Shown here: in pieces, positions 48,983 to 57,920 of the stretch
How the letters are laid out: each line of letters starts with the position of its first letter
Position numbering within the stretch: position 1 is the first letter of the stretch
Assembly (NCBI RefSeq): GCF_900637865.1
Contig: NZ_LR134433.1
Location: 62,001-126,000, forward strand
Source: Legionella adelaidensis
Lineage (GTDB): Bacteria > Pseudomonadota > Gammaproteobacteria > Legionellales > Legionellaceae
Direction: 5' to 3'
Length of the DNA: 64,000 nucleotides
Made by a program: the position numbers and the translations under genes
Notes under the pieces: generated by a model
Databases searched by the model: none
What the model was told of the DNA's origin: nothing
Seen by the model: the letters and a program-made list of their open reading frames with translations, nothing else

Positions 48983-50899
48983 TTACTTAACAGGATCATC
49001 AGCCGATTTAATTGGTTTCGCCGTTTTTGATTTTTCTTGCTCTTCAACACGACTTCGAGCTACTGTTTTAACGGGTTCCCAATCATCCGGGGGAGAGGGC
49101 TCCTTTCCAGACATAATTTCGCTAATCTGTTTTACATCAATAGTTTCGTATTTAATAAGCCCCTCTGCCATAAGGTGGAGTTTGTCCAGATTATTAGTGA
49201 GAATCTCTTTTGCCTTTTTGTAGTTTACATCAATAATATTATGAACTTCTTCATCAATTTTTTGCGCCGTTTTGTCTGAAATTTCTTTATTTTGATTTAC
49301 TGTCCTTCCTAAGAAAACTTCTCCCTCTTCTTGACCAAAGGTTAATGGTCCAAGGGTTGATAATCCCCAACTGGTAACCATTTTTCTTGCAATTTCAGTA
49401 GCGCGCATAATGTCATTGGATGCACCGGTAGTAACGCTATCGGTACCAAAAATTAATTCTTCTGCAACTCTACCGCCAAATAAGCTGGCTAATTGGCTTT
49501 CGAGCCGGCGTTTACTATGACTGTACCGGTCTTGTTCCGGCAAGAACATCGTTACGCCAAGCGCTCGCCCACGTGGGATAATTGTGACTTTATATACTGG
49601 ATCGTGTTCAGGAACGGATAAGCCGACAATCGCATGACCCGCTTCATGATAGGCGGTCAATTTTTTCTCGTTTTCATCCATGACCATAGAGCGTCTTTCA
49701 GCCCCCATCATAATTTTATCTTTTGCTTTATCTAATTCGAGCATGGTGACTTTCTTTTTATTAGCCCGAGCAGCAAAAAGTGCGGCTTCATTGACCAAGT
49801 TGGCGAGGTCGGCTCCTGAAAAGCCTGGGGTTCCTCGCGCTATGGGCAATACTTCAACGCTGGAATCAAGTGGTACTTTACTGAGATGAACACGTAAAAT
49901 TTGTTCCCTACCTCTAATGTCAGGAAGAGGAACAACGACTTGACGATCAAATCGGCCTGGTCGCAGCAGCGCTGGATCAAGAACATCAGGACGATTGGTT
50001 GCCGCTATTACTATTACCCCTTCATTTCCTTCAAACCCATCCATTTCAACCAATAATTGGTTTAAGGTTTGCTCACGTTCATCATGGCCACCGCCTAAAC
50101 CTGCACCACGATGGCGGCCAACAGCATCAATTTCATCAATAAAAATGATACAAGGAGCCTGTTTTTTTGCTTGCTCAAACATGTCACGGACGCGTGAAGC
50201 ACCCACCCCCACGAACATTTCTACGAAATCTGAACCAGAAATCGTAAAAAATGGTACTTTTGCTTCGCCAGCGACAGCTCTTGCCAAAAGAGTTTTGCCC
50301 GTCCCAGGAGAACCAACCAAAAGCACGCCTCTGGGTATGCGCCCTCCCAAGTTTTGAAATTTTGTGGGATCCCGTAAGAAATCTACTAATTCTTTAACTT
50401 CTTCTTTCGCTTCATCTACACCAGCAACATCAGCAAAAGTCACTTTAACTTGATCTTCCCCCAGAAGCCTGGCGCGTGAACGTCCAAATGACATGGCCCC
50501 GCGACCACCGCCCCCTTGCATTTGGCGCATAAAGAAAATCCACACACCAATAAGTAGCAACATAGGAAACCAATTAATAAAGAGATGAAGTAAAAAGCTT
50601 TCTTGTTGTTTTTCTTGCCCACTCACATCTACATTATTTTTCAGTAACTCGCCTAATAAGGCGTTATCTTGCATAGGCATATACGTAACAAAACGATGAT
50701 TGTTTTTAGTTATTCCACGAATAACTTTATTATCCTCAACGATAACGGAGTTAATCATCCCTTGATCAATTTCTTTAAGAAACTGGCTATAAGAAACTTT
50801 TTCTGTGGCCGATCCTCGTGGACCGAAATTACTAAATACCGAGACCAAAACAATGGCTATTATTAGCCATAAAAAAAGATTTTTTACCATGTCGTTCAA
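48983..50899 (-). CDS. ftsH: ATP-dependent zinc metalloprotease FtsH
   Basis: Inner-membrane AAA+ protease that degrades membrane and regulatory proteins. 638 residues. Two membrane helices (about 6-24 and 105-125), Walker A GSPGTGKT, Walker [26 protein letters not shown], zinc motif HEAGH. Start TTG at 50897-50899 (GAGG eight bases ahead); an ATG three codons in begins [11 protein letters not shown] like enteric FtsH and is the alternative. 50 bases after rlmE. Confidence 0.97.
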   Translation of the reverse strand: MNDMVKNLFLWLIIAIVLVSVFSNFGPRGSATEKVSYSQFLKEIDQGMINSVIVEDNKVIRGITKNNHRFVTYMPMQDNALLGELLKNNVDVSGQEKQQESFLLHLFINWFPMLLLIGVWIFFMRQMQGGGGRGAMSFGRSRARLLGEDQVKVTFADVAGVDEAKEEVKELVDFLRDPTKFQNLGGRIPRGVLLVGSPGTGKTLLARAVAGEAKVPFFTISGSDFVEMFVGVGASRVRDMFEQAKKQAPCIIFIDEIDAVGRHRGAGLGGGHDEREQTLNQLLVEMDGFEGNEGVIVIAATNRPDVLDPALLRPGRFDRQVVVPLPDIRGREQILRVHLSKVPLDSSVEVLPIARGTPGFSGADLANLVNEAALFAARANKKKVTMLELDKAKDKIMMGAERRSMVMDENEKKLTAYHEAGHAIVGLSVPEHDPVYKVTIIPRGRALGVTMFLPEQDRYSHSKRRLESQLASLFGGRVAEELIFGTDSVTTGASNDIMRATEIARKMVTSWGLSTLGPLTFGQEEGEVFLGRTVNQNKEISDKTAQKIDEEVHNIIDVNYKKAKEILTNNLDKLHLMAEGLIKYETIDVKQISEIMSGKEPSPPDDWEPVKTVARSRVEEQEKSKTAKPIKSADDPVK

Positions 50900-50949
50900 A
50901 GCATTAACCTCATTTTTGCGTATTTCTACGTCTTAGAGTGATTACGTTA

Positions 50950-51570
50950 CTATAAATTATAGCCCTTAGCTAGCAAATACGTTTCTCGAGACCGGGAACG
51001 TGATGCTTGGGGTTTTTTAATAGTAACATGGGAAAAATGATTACGAATATCCTTTACTAAAGCATCAAACCCTTCGCCATGAAAAATTTTCATCAGTAAA
51101 ATTCCACCTGGTTTGAGCATTTGCTTACTAAAATCAACAGCTAACTCAGCTAAGTACATCGCTCTTGGTATATCAACCGCATAATTGCCACTCATATTGG
51201 GAGCCATATCTGATAATACGATATCCACTGTTTGTGGCGGAATCTTATCAACTAGCTGTTGAAATACGGACTCTTCCTGAAAATCACCTTGTATAAATTC
51301 AACGTCTGCTAAAGAGTCCATGGGCAAAATATCCAGCGCTACGATTCTTCCCTGATGTTTCAATTTTTGACTTAAATATTGTGTCCATCCCCCTGGTGCT
51401 GCCCCTAAATCAACAATCGTCATTCCAGGTTTTATCAGATTCTCTTTCTGATCAATTTCCTGCAACTTGTAAACTGCACGACTTCGATATCCTTCTTTTT
51501 GCGCTTTTTTAACGAAGGGATCGTCAAAATGTTCTTGTAGCCAACGCTTACTACTCTTTGATTGTGCCAT
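50950..51570 (-). CDS. rlmE: 23S rRNA (uridine-2552-2'-O) methyltransferase
   Basis: Methylates U2552 of 23S rRNA; heat-shock gene in enterics. 206 residues from ATG 51568-51570 (MAQSKSSKRWLQEHFDDPF); the frame continues 31 codons upstream without support. SAM site VDLGAAPGGWTQYLS; catalytic Lys/Asp/Lys/Glu pattern in SDMAPN, LMKIFHGEG and SRSRETYLL. Precedes ftsH, the conserved pair; divergent from yhbY. Confidence 0.97.
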   Translation of the reverse strand: MAQSKSSKRWLQEHFDDPFVKKAQKEGYRSRAVYKLQEIDQKENLIKPGMTIVDLGAAPGGWTQYLSQKLKHQGRIVALDILPMDSLADVEFIQGDFQEESVFQQLVDKIPPQTVDIVLSDMAPNMSGNYAVDIPRAMYLAELAVDFSKQMLKPGGILLMKIFHGEGFDALVKDIRNHFSHVTIKKPQASRSRSRETYLLAKGYNL

Positions 51571-51675
51571 TAGAATTAAATTTTTATAATAATCTACTAA
51601 TAATAACTGAAACTTGCTACCTTTTCCTAGCAAAACGTGCAATAATTTACCATTTTTTATCATTTAGGTAATTCA

Positions 51676-51945
51676 ATGGATAGTTCATTAAAACAAGCAT
51701 TAAAAGCCAAAGCACATCATCTAAAACCCGTTATATTACTTGGTTCAAAAGGTCTCACTCCCGCAGTTTTAAATGAAACCGACATCGCCCTCAATGCCCA
51801 CGAATTAATCAAGGTTAAATTAACCGGTGTGGAAAAAGAGGAGCAATTGCAGTTAGCACAAGAAATTTGTACTAATTTACACGCAGAACTGGTTCAGCTT
51901 ATTGGAAATATTGCTGTTATTTATAGAGAAAATTTGGAAAAATAG
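51676..51945 (+). CDS. yhbY: YhbY, CRS1-YhbY domain RNA-binding protein
   Basis: 89 residues, one CRM domain: ALKAKAHHLKPVILLGSKGLTP and NAHELIKVKLTG are the key stretches, the first with the loop equivalent to GxxG. Binds pre-50S particles in Escherichia coli. ATG start. Divergent from rlmE, as in enterics. The unknown gene at 51988 follows by 42 bases and may be co-transcribed. Confidence 0.95.
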   Translation: MDSSLKQALKAKAHHLKPVILLGSKGLTPAVLNETDIALNAHELIKVKLTGVEKEEQLQLAQEICTNLHAELVQLIGNIAVIYRENLEK

Positions 51946-51987
51946 TTAACGTTGTAGAAGGAATAACTTTGAAAACCAGGATTTCAC

Positions 51988-53736
51988 TTGACCGGATTAC
52001 CTTCTTCTTCTCGGAGTCCACAATTAACTGATAAAGCTAATGATGATTTACAACCTGTACTTTTTTTGTTAAGATTGCCCAGTTTGTTTAGACATCGAAA
52101 AACCATGCCGTCATTAGAACCCACTCAAGAAGAAGAACTCAAGTCCATAGTTTTTGCTTTCCTAACTGGAAGAGACATCGCAGAAATTAAAGTTCGTTTG
52201 ACTATCCAGTGTCATGAATCACACATTAATTGCAAAGAGTTATATCAAGCAATTTCATTGCCAGGCCCATCGGATGATACGCTCTTAAAACTCATTATAC
52301 GCTCTCTAAACTTATCCGCGGACTCCATTCAGACCCAACAAATTCTGAGTCAATCAAAAAATCTCTATGAGTTGTTAAAATATTTTGCATACGATGGTAA
52401 CCACCAAGTCAAATATTTGTTAAATTTAATTGAAAATGCCAAGGTTGCTAAAGATTGGTCTGAAGTGTTTTTATTTGGGACATTATTTACTGCCCTTTCT
52501 GGTATTTTACTTTATTTTAATAAAGAAGCCGTTAAAGCTAATTTCGATAAATTTTGTCAATGGTTAAAAATAGCCTGTCCGACTATCCTTGATTGGCTAA
52601 GCAGAACCTTTGCTATCTTGCGCAATTTCCAGTTGCTAGGCATTATCAACACGAGCTTGCGTCTGCTTTGGAATTGGTATTCTACCTTCTCCAATCCAAC
52701 CAACTCCACCTCGCATAAAGTTAGTTTACTTTTTTTTAAAACGATTACTGCCGGCTTAACTATTGCAGGATATTGTGTATCTTTTTTTGCTGGTGGAGTC
52801 ATGACATTCCCCGCTGCATCATTATTTGTTCTGAGTGCTAGTATAGAACTCTTTAAAAGCTTATTTATCAAATTAAAAACGCAGCAAATGTTTAACTCTT
52901 TACCGGAACCTACTCGTGACGATCCCTGGGAAATTTGGTCACAATACATACGACTAAAAAATCTTTATAATCGCTCTTCTGAAACTTTTTGGATTTGGGG
53001 GGCATCAGCATTTTTAACCACTGTGGTGGTCGCGATTTCAAATTTCTTTCCTCCTAACTTAATTATCACCATAACCTCTCTGGTCATTATTCCGTTAATA
53101 GCTTGGACAAAAAATTCCTTGGTTAATTCCATTAATGAACGCTATGCACGAGAATTGCAAAGTGATTTACGTCGTATTCCCAAAGAGAAAAGACCGAGTG
53201 ATTTCATTGAAGAAAAACAGAAACTATTACAACAACGCCGCGACTTAGAATCTGAATTTGGAAAACTTGAAGAAAGTCGTGTGGCTCTTGAAACGGAGCA
53301 AACACGTCTTGAGCAAGAAAAACTTTCTTTACAACAAGAACGTGAGCAATTTGAACAAGATAAAGAACGGCAACTACGAGAGATTAAAAGAAAAGAGGAG
53401 GATGCTAAAAGAGAAAATGACGATGCTCGTCTTGCTTTGCATATGGTTTCCCAAACTCTAACAGCGCTTACAACCGGAACGCCCCCCAGTAAAGCATTAG
53501 AAAACATACAGAAGACACCCCAATCAGCGCATAGACCGAGAAATGCACACTCCACTCCCCCTTCATTTGACTATACCCCTTTGCAACAGTTTTCCCTTTT
53601 TAATTCACCTACTCAAGTAGGGGACTCCCCAGACAGCGAAGAAATAATTAGATCTGGTGCAGTGCCTCCTCCTTCGGATAGCCCCATGGGTCTTCCGAAC
53701 GAACCGGGTCAAACAACTTCAATAAGTCCCCAGTAA
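51988..53736 (+). CDS. Unknown multi-pass coiled-coil protein, candidate secreted effector B
   Basis: 582 residues if started at TTG 51988, which has AGGA six bases ahead; the first ATG would begin at residue 40. No family recognised. Membrane segments near 158-176, 246-263, 265-286, 335-352 and 357-374; a long, highly charged coiled coil at about 405-485 (LEQEKLSLQQEREQFEQDKE); then a Pro/Ser/Thr-rich tail of about 90 residues with several PPS motifs. No signal peptide. Eukaryote-like layout and Gln/Glu coiled coil suggest an effector, but this is inference only. Confidence 0.75.
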   Translation: MTGLPSSSRSPQLTDKANDDLQPVLFLLRLPSLFRHRKTMPSLEPTQEEELKSIVFAFLTGRDIAEIKVRLTIQCHESHINCKELYQAISLPGPSDDTLLKLIIRSLNLSADSIQTQQILSQSKNLYELLKYFAYDGNHQVKYLLNLIENAKVAKDWSEVFLFGTLFTALSGILLYFNKEAVKANFDKFCQWLKIACPTILDWLSRTFAILRNFQLLGIINTSLRLLWNWYSTFSNPTNSTSHKVSLLFFKTITAGLTIAGYCVSFFAGGVMTFPAASLFVLSASIELFKSLFIKLKTQQMFNSLPEPTRDDPWEIWSQYIRLKNLYNRSSETFWIWGASAFLTTVVVAISNFFPPNLIITITSLVIIPLIAWTKNSLVNSINERYARELQSDLRRIPKEKRPSDFIEEKQKLLQQRRDLESEFGKLEESRVALETEQTRLEQEKLSLQQEREQFEQDKERQLREIKRKEEDAKRENDDARLALHMVSQTLTALTTGTPPSKALENIQKTPQSAHRPRNAHSTPPSFDYTPLQQFSLFNSPTQVGDSPDSEEIIRSGAVPPPSDSPMGLPNEPGQTTSISPQ

Positions 53737-53816
53737 GGTGACAGAGGCTTTAGTATTGTATACACTTAATATCTCGCATCTTTCAAATGTAGTATTAGGA
53801 CTTTAGTTGTTTACGT

Positions 53817-54377
53817 ATGATTATACGCCACTTACCAAACATACTTACCTTTTCGCGCCTAGTGCTTATTGCACCTTTTCTCTATTTTCTTTATCAAAAA
53901 GAATATATTTTTTCTTTTTACATTTTTTTAAGTGCGGGGATTACCGATGGCCTTGATGGATGGCTTGCCAGACATTTTCATTGGCAGAGTTGGTTAGGAT
54001 CTTTTCTTGACCCTCTGGCGGATAAGCTATTAATTGCCTCCAGTTTTATCTCTTTGGCGCTTATAGGGAAATTACCTTGGTGGCTGGTTCTTTTGGTTTT
54101 TTTACGCGATTTAACTATATCACTGGGCGTCCTGGCATGGTATTGGTTGGTACAACGTTCCCTGGATTTTGTACCCACGGCATTAAGCAAATTAAATACT
54201 TGTTTGCAATTAGTTCTTGTTACCCTCTGTTTATTCGAGTTAGCTTATACTCAATTTCCTAGTTTCATAATTAACACTTTAATACTATTGACTGCGTTTA
54301 CGACCGCAGGAACATACATTGACTACGTCTGGACCTGGGGGCGGAAAGCATGTTCAAGGCCTCCTGTTAACAAATGA
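53817..54377 (+). CDS. CDP-alcohol phosphatidyltransferase (PgsA-like)
   Basis: 186 residues, five or six membrane helices. The full family motif D-x2-DG-x2-AR-x8-G-x3-D-x3-D is present at residues 44-69 (DGLDGWLARHFHW through FLDPLADK). Such enzymes make phosphatidylglycerol phosphate, cardiolipin or related lipids; substrate cannot be fixed from the motif. RLVLIAPFLYFLY resembles phosphatidylglycerophosphate synthases. ATG start; stop overlaps hda by four bases. Confidence 0.9.
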   Translation: MIIRHLPNILTFSRLVLIAPFLYFLYQKEYIFSFYIFLSAGITDGLDGWLARHFHWQSWLGSFLDPLADKLLIASSFISLALIGKLPWWLVLLVFLRDLTISLGVLAWYWLVQRSLDFVPTALSKLNTCLQLVLVTLCLFELAYTQFPSFIINTLILLTAFTTAGTYIDYVWTWGRKACSRPPVNK

Positions 54378-55063
54378 ATAAACAATTAGCTTTAGCCATT
54401 CAACTTAATGAAGAAGCTCGCCTTGCTGATTTTTGCTGGGGAGATAACACTATTTTGCGTGAACACTTGCTCCAGTCACTAGCTAAACAAGGGGAACGGC
54501 TAATTTATATTTGGGGAAGTTCTGGGATGGGGAAGTCCTATTTATTACAATCCTATTGCCAGGCAGTTAGCGCCACCCACTCAGCAATTTATCTACCCCT
54601 GCGTATATTGAAAGAATTTGGACCAAGCATTATTGAGGGGATTAGTGACCAAGATTTTATCTGTATAGATGATATTGATTGCATTGTACAAGATAAAGCT
54701 TGGGAAGAAGCGCTGTTTCATTTTTTTAATCAAGCAAATGATCAAGAAAAAATCATTCTATTTTCTGCTACTTATTCGCCCAATTACCTTAATTTTTTCT
54801 TACCTGATTTGCAATCCCGTTTAAGTTGGGGTTTGGTCTTTCAGCTTTTAGAATTAAGTGATGAAGATAAAATGAAAACCATGAAAATCCAGGCTTTGAA
54901 AAGAGGATTTAACTTGCCCACCAGTGTCGCACACTATTTAATAACAAGGACAACACGCAATATGCATGATCTACAAAGTTTAATTAACCGCCTGGATGAA
55001 GCCTCGCTACGCGAGCAGCGCAAAATCACCATTCCATTCGCCAAAGAAACGCTCGGTCTATAA
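54374..55063 (+). CDS. hda: DnaA-related regulator of replication initiation (Hda)
   Basis: AAA+ protein that, with the sliding clamp, stimulates ATP hydrolysis by DnaA and prevents reinitiation. 229 residues, DnaA-like but without the DNA-binding domain. N-terminal MNKQLALAIQLNEEARL holds the QLAL-type clamp-binding motif; Walker A GSSGMGKSYLL; Walker B FICIDDID; sensor region SRLSWGLVFQL. Overlaps the preceding gene by ATGA. Its last codon overlaps the stop of the convergent gene at 55058. Confidence 0.93.
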   Translation: MNKQLALAIQLNEEARLADFCWGDNTILREHLLQSLAKQGERLIYIWGSSGMGKSYLLQSYCQAVSATHSAIYLPLRILKEFGPSIIEGISDQDFICIDDIDCIVQDKAWEEALFHFFNQANDQEKIILFSATYSPNYLNFFLPDLQSRLSWGLVFQLLELSDEDKMKTMKIQALKRGFNLPTSVAHYLITRTTRNMHDLQSLINRLDEASLREQRKITIPFAKETLGL

Positions 55064-56305
55064 ACCTAAAATTCTCTCCCTTCTATTTACTAGCAGCATT
55101 AAATCGTCAGCCGAACGAGAAGGTCTCAAAAAACAATGCGGGTTTCTTCCTATGGCAAGCGAAGGTGCGGGGTCTCTTTCTAATAAAGGACTGGGGAAAT
55201 GTATAACATTTGCATTCTTGGTTGACGTTTCCCTTTGTTTTAAATGCTTTATTTCCCTACAGTCCTCTAATCTAGATTCTAATTTTTTTTGTAATAAATT
55301 AAGGTAATTTGTCTGCTTTTCTACAACCTCTTCACTCGCCAATTCATCAATCTTGTCTTTATCTAGCCCAAACCATCTGCCTAGTAAATTTTCCAAGCCT
55401 GGACGCTCAACAAACCAATACAGGCTAAAAGCACCTACTCCTGTGATTATACTAGTCAAAACAACTGGAAACATCGCAGCTGTGACGGAAGCAGAAAATA
55501 AGCCGGCAAAAACAAGGGCCAATGATTGGCCTGAAAAAAAACCGCCTGCGAAAAACAAGATACCCGCAATTAATGCAGTTACTAACTTAGCAATATTTAA
55601 ATAGGGATTTTGCAATCTATTTTTATAATGCTCACGAGAACTTTCTAATGCATCAAAGCGAAATTTCAGCATAGAAACAATACTTAATAACTCTAGTAAG
55701 ATTTTTTCATCCTTACAACTTAGCTTGCTATCAATTTCTTTGCGTAAATTTTTAATTTGTTTTGTTTGTTCCAACAGGACATCAATAAGCCTCGGAGATT
55801 GTGAAATTTGAATACCCAGGTTGTTAGAGAGCGCTATAAAATCAAAACCATAAAAAACAATAACTGAAAGTAGCGAGAATACGGCCCCTGCCGCCAATAT
55901 CATACTTGCAGGAATCATCGCAACGGTTGTGAGAACGGACACCACTCCATCAAAACCATTGCAAATAGCTAGTATTGTTCCCGCAAGGGTTAAAAATCCA
56001 AATAATAATCGGGTAGTTAACGAGGGCGATTTTTTCTTTCTTGCTTCTTTTTCTTTCTCTGTTAAAAAAGAATAGAAGACATCCTCCAAGAGGGCAGCAC
56101 GCAAACATTCAATAAGAAAGTAATGCTTTAATTCACTTTCCTCAAGAGCTATATCCTCTTTTAGCCAATCAATTAATGTTGTTCGACTCATAGAATCTTG
56201 ACCCACCCAATTTCCCAATGGAAGATGAGGAAGTACGCTATATAACTTTTCAATTAATTTTTTTGAAGAAGCGCTTAATTTTACAGCCATAATAATATCG
56301 CTCAT
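55058..56305 (-). CDS. Unknown membrane protein, candidate secreted effector C
   Basis: 415 residues, ATG start, weak ribosome site (an ATG five codons in is possible). No family recognised. Hydrophobic pairs at about 98-117 and 122-153, and at 237-256 and 262-296, separated by a soluble segment with coiled-coil tendency (174-230). The tail of about 100 residues is charged and ends NRRERILGL. No signal peptide. Converges on hda with a 6-base overlap. Similar layout to the genes at 23023 and 57921 but no shared motif seen. Confidence 0.75.
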   Translation of the reverse strand: MSDIIMAVKLSASSKKLIEKLYSVLPHLPLGNWVGQDSMSRTTLIDWLKEDIALEESELKHYFLIECLRAALLEDVFYSFLTEKEKEARKKKSPSLTTRLLFGFLTLAGTILAICNGFDGVVSVLTTVAMIPASMILAAGAVFSLLSVIVFYGFDFIALSNNLGIQISQSPRLIDVLLEQTKQIKNLRKEIDSKLSCKDEKILLELLSIVSMLKFRFDALESSREHYKNRLQNPYLNIAKLVTALIAGILFFAGGFFSGQSLALVFAGLFSASVTAAMFPVVLTSIITGVGAFSLYWFVERPGLENLLGRWFGLDKDKIDELASEEVVEKQTNYLNLLQKKLESRLEDCREIKHLKQRETSTKNANVIHFPSPLLERDPAPSLAIGRNPHCFLRPSRSADDLMLLVNRRERILGL

Positions 56306-56391
56306 TGTTTTTGGACTGCACCAGATGATTTTTAGATTTACATATTGTATTTAAAATTTATTAACATAACCTTATGGCAAGTATTTTAAAT

Positions 56392-57837
56392 TTAAAAGGC
56401 TTCCCTGAGTAGCAAACGAGTTAAGAAAGGAGATGTAATCCACATTAGCAATGCAATTAATAAAGTAACCCCGCCAATATAAGCAAATACCTGAGTATAT
56501 ACAAATAAGCCTTCAAATCCTCCCGTTAAATCCTTGGGTAATGCCGTAAAAGATGCCACTTGGGCGCCCAAAAACCCGGAAATAGCGGATGAAAGGAACC
56601 ACATTCCCATTACAAATCCTGTAATTTGAAGAGGCACTAATTCAGCCACCATAGCTACTCCTAAAGCCGAAATGAGAATTTCACTTATACTTTGAAAAAA
56701 ATAACTAGCTACAAGCCAACCACAGGAAATCATTCCGTGCGCATCATGAAAATAACGGGAAAAATATAAGACCAAAAAGCTTACCGCACAAAAAGTCATG
56801 CCTATTGAAAATTTATAAGGCAAAGAAATCACTTTACCCTTACGGTATAGCTTTTGATAAAAACTAGCGATAACCGGGCTCATAATAATAATCCAAATTG
56901 GATTTAAGGCCTGAAAGCTTTGGGGGTCTAAAGAAATACCAAAAAAAGAAGAACGCACATTATTTACGGCAAATAAATTTAGCGAAGTAGGCATCTGTTG
57001 ATACAAAGTAAAAAAAGTTACGCCTTCTATCATTAAAATGATAGCAACCAACATCCGTAGTCGTGCCAATCTATTTTCTTTGCGCATATAAGCCAGATAA
57101 ATCGTCACTACTACTAACACAATAAACCAGACTAAATTTTTAGCAATCATTACATGTTGTAAAAGATAAGCCGCCCCCATTACCGTGGCTATAATTCCAG
57201 CAATAACCATACTCCATTGCCAAAATGAAATAGGACGATTGTCTGCAGGAAGCTGAATATGCGCTATACTACTCCGCTGCCAAAAATAATTGACTATTCC
57301 CAACAAAATACCGATAAAGCTAGTAAAAAAAGCATAAGAATAGCCAAATTTACTTGAGAGTGCGGGACCTATAAATAATGCGAATATAGAGCCTAAGTTA
57401 ATGGCCATATAGTACAGAGTAAACCCTCCATGCAATCGTGGATCCTTTTCTTCATAACACTTGGCAAGAAGACTGGAAGGATTGGCTTTAAATAATCCAT
57501 TGCCCACACAAACTAAACCTAAAGCCAGAAAGATATATTCCTTACCGACTAAACTTAAAGATAAATAACCTGCGGCCAGGGTAACGAGCCCTAATAAAAT
57601 AGTTCTTTTAGTTCCCAACACCTTGTCGCCAAGAAAACCACCTACAGAAATTAAGCCATAAACCAAGGCAGAAAAAGCGCCAAAAGTAAAATAAGCAGTT
57701 TCTTGATCAAAACCTAATGAACGTATAAAAAAAAGAGTTAAAATACCCTGAACGGTGTAATATCCAAACCGCTCCCATACTTCGAGCAAGAAAATCATGT
57801 AAAAAGGACGGGGTTGGTTATGAAAAAGGTTAAGCAC
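56392..57837 (-). CDS. POT/PTR2-family proton-dependent peptide transporter
   Basis: 481 residues and 12-14 membrane helices. The POT signature E-x2-ERF-x-YY appears as EVWERFGYYTVQG; FTLYYMAINLGSIFALFIGP is the second family block. Imports di- or tripeptides with protons, useful for an organism feeding on amino acids. ATG start. Between two unknown genes on the same strand. Confidence 0.93.
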   Translation of the reverse strand: MLNLFHNQPRPFYMIFLLEVWERFGYYTVQGILTLFFIRSLGFDQETAYFTFGAFSALVYGLISVGGFLGDKVLGTKRTILLGLVTLAAGYLSLSLVGKEYIFLALGLVCVGNGLFKANPSSLLAKCYEEKDPRLHGGFTLYYMAINLGSIFALFIGPALSSKFGYSYAFFTSFIGILLGIVNYFWQRSSIAHIQLPADNRPISFWQWSMVIAGIIATVMGAAYLLQHVMIAKNLVWFIVLVVVTIYLAYMRKENRLARLRMLVAIILMIEGVTFFTLYQQMPTSLNLFAVNNVRSSFFGISLDPQSFQALNPIWIIIMSPVIASFYQKLYRKGKVISLPYKFSIGMTFCAVSFLVLYFSRYFHDAHGMISCGWLVASYFFQSISEILISALGVAMVAELVPLQITGFVMGMWFLSSAISGFLGAQVASFTALPKDLTGGFEGLFVYTQVFAYIGGVTLLIALLMWITSPFLTRLLLREAF

Positions 57838-57920
57838 TAATTTTCCTAAAGGATTTATTTAATAATACGAGCAAATTTTTAATAACTGCAAGCGTTTATT
57901 CAAAGCAAAATAATACGCTT

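Noticed and set aside
53142-53555. 137-residue Cys/Ser/Arg-rich minus-strand frame
   Set aside because: It is the complement of the Glu/Gln coiled coil of the gene at 51988, which yields Ser/Cys/Phe runs automatically.
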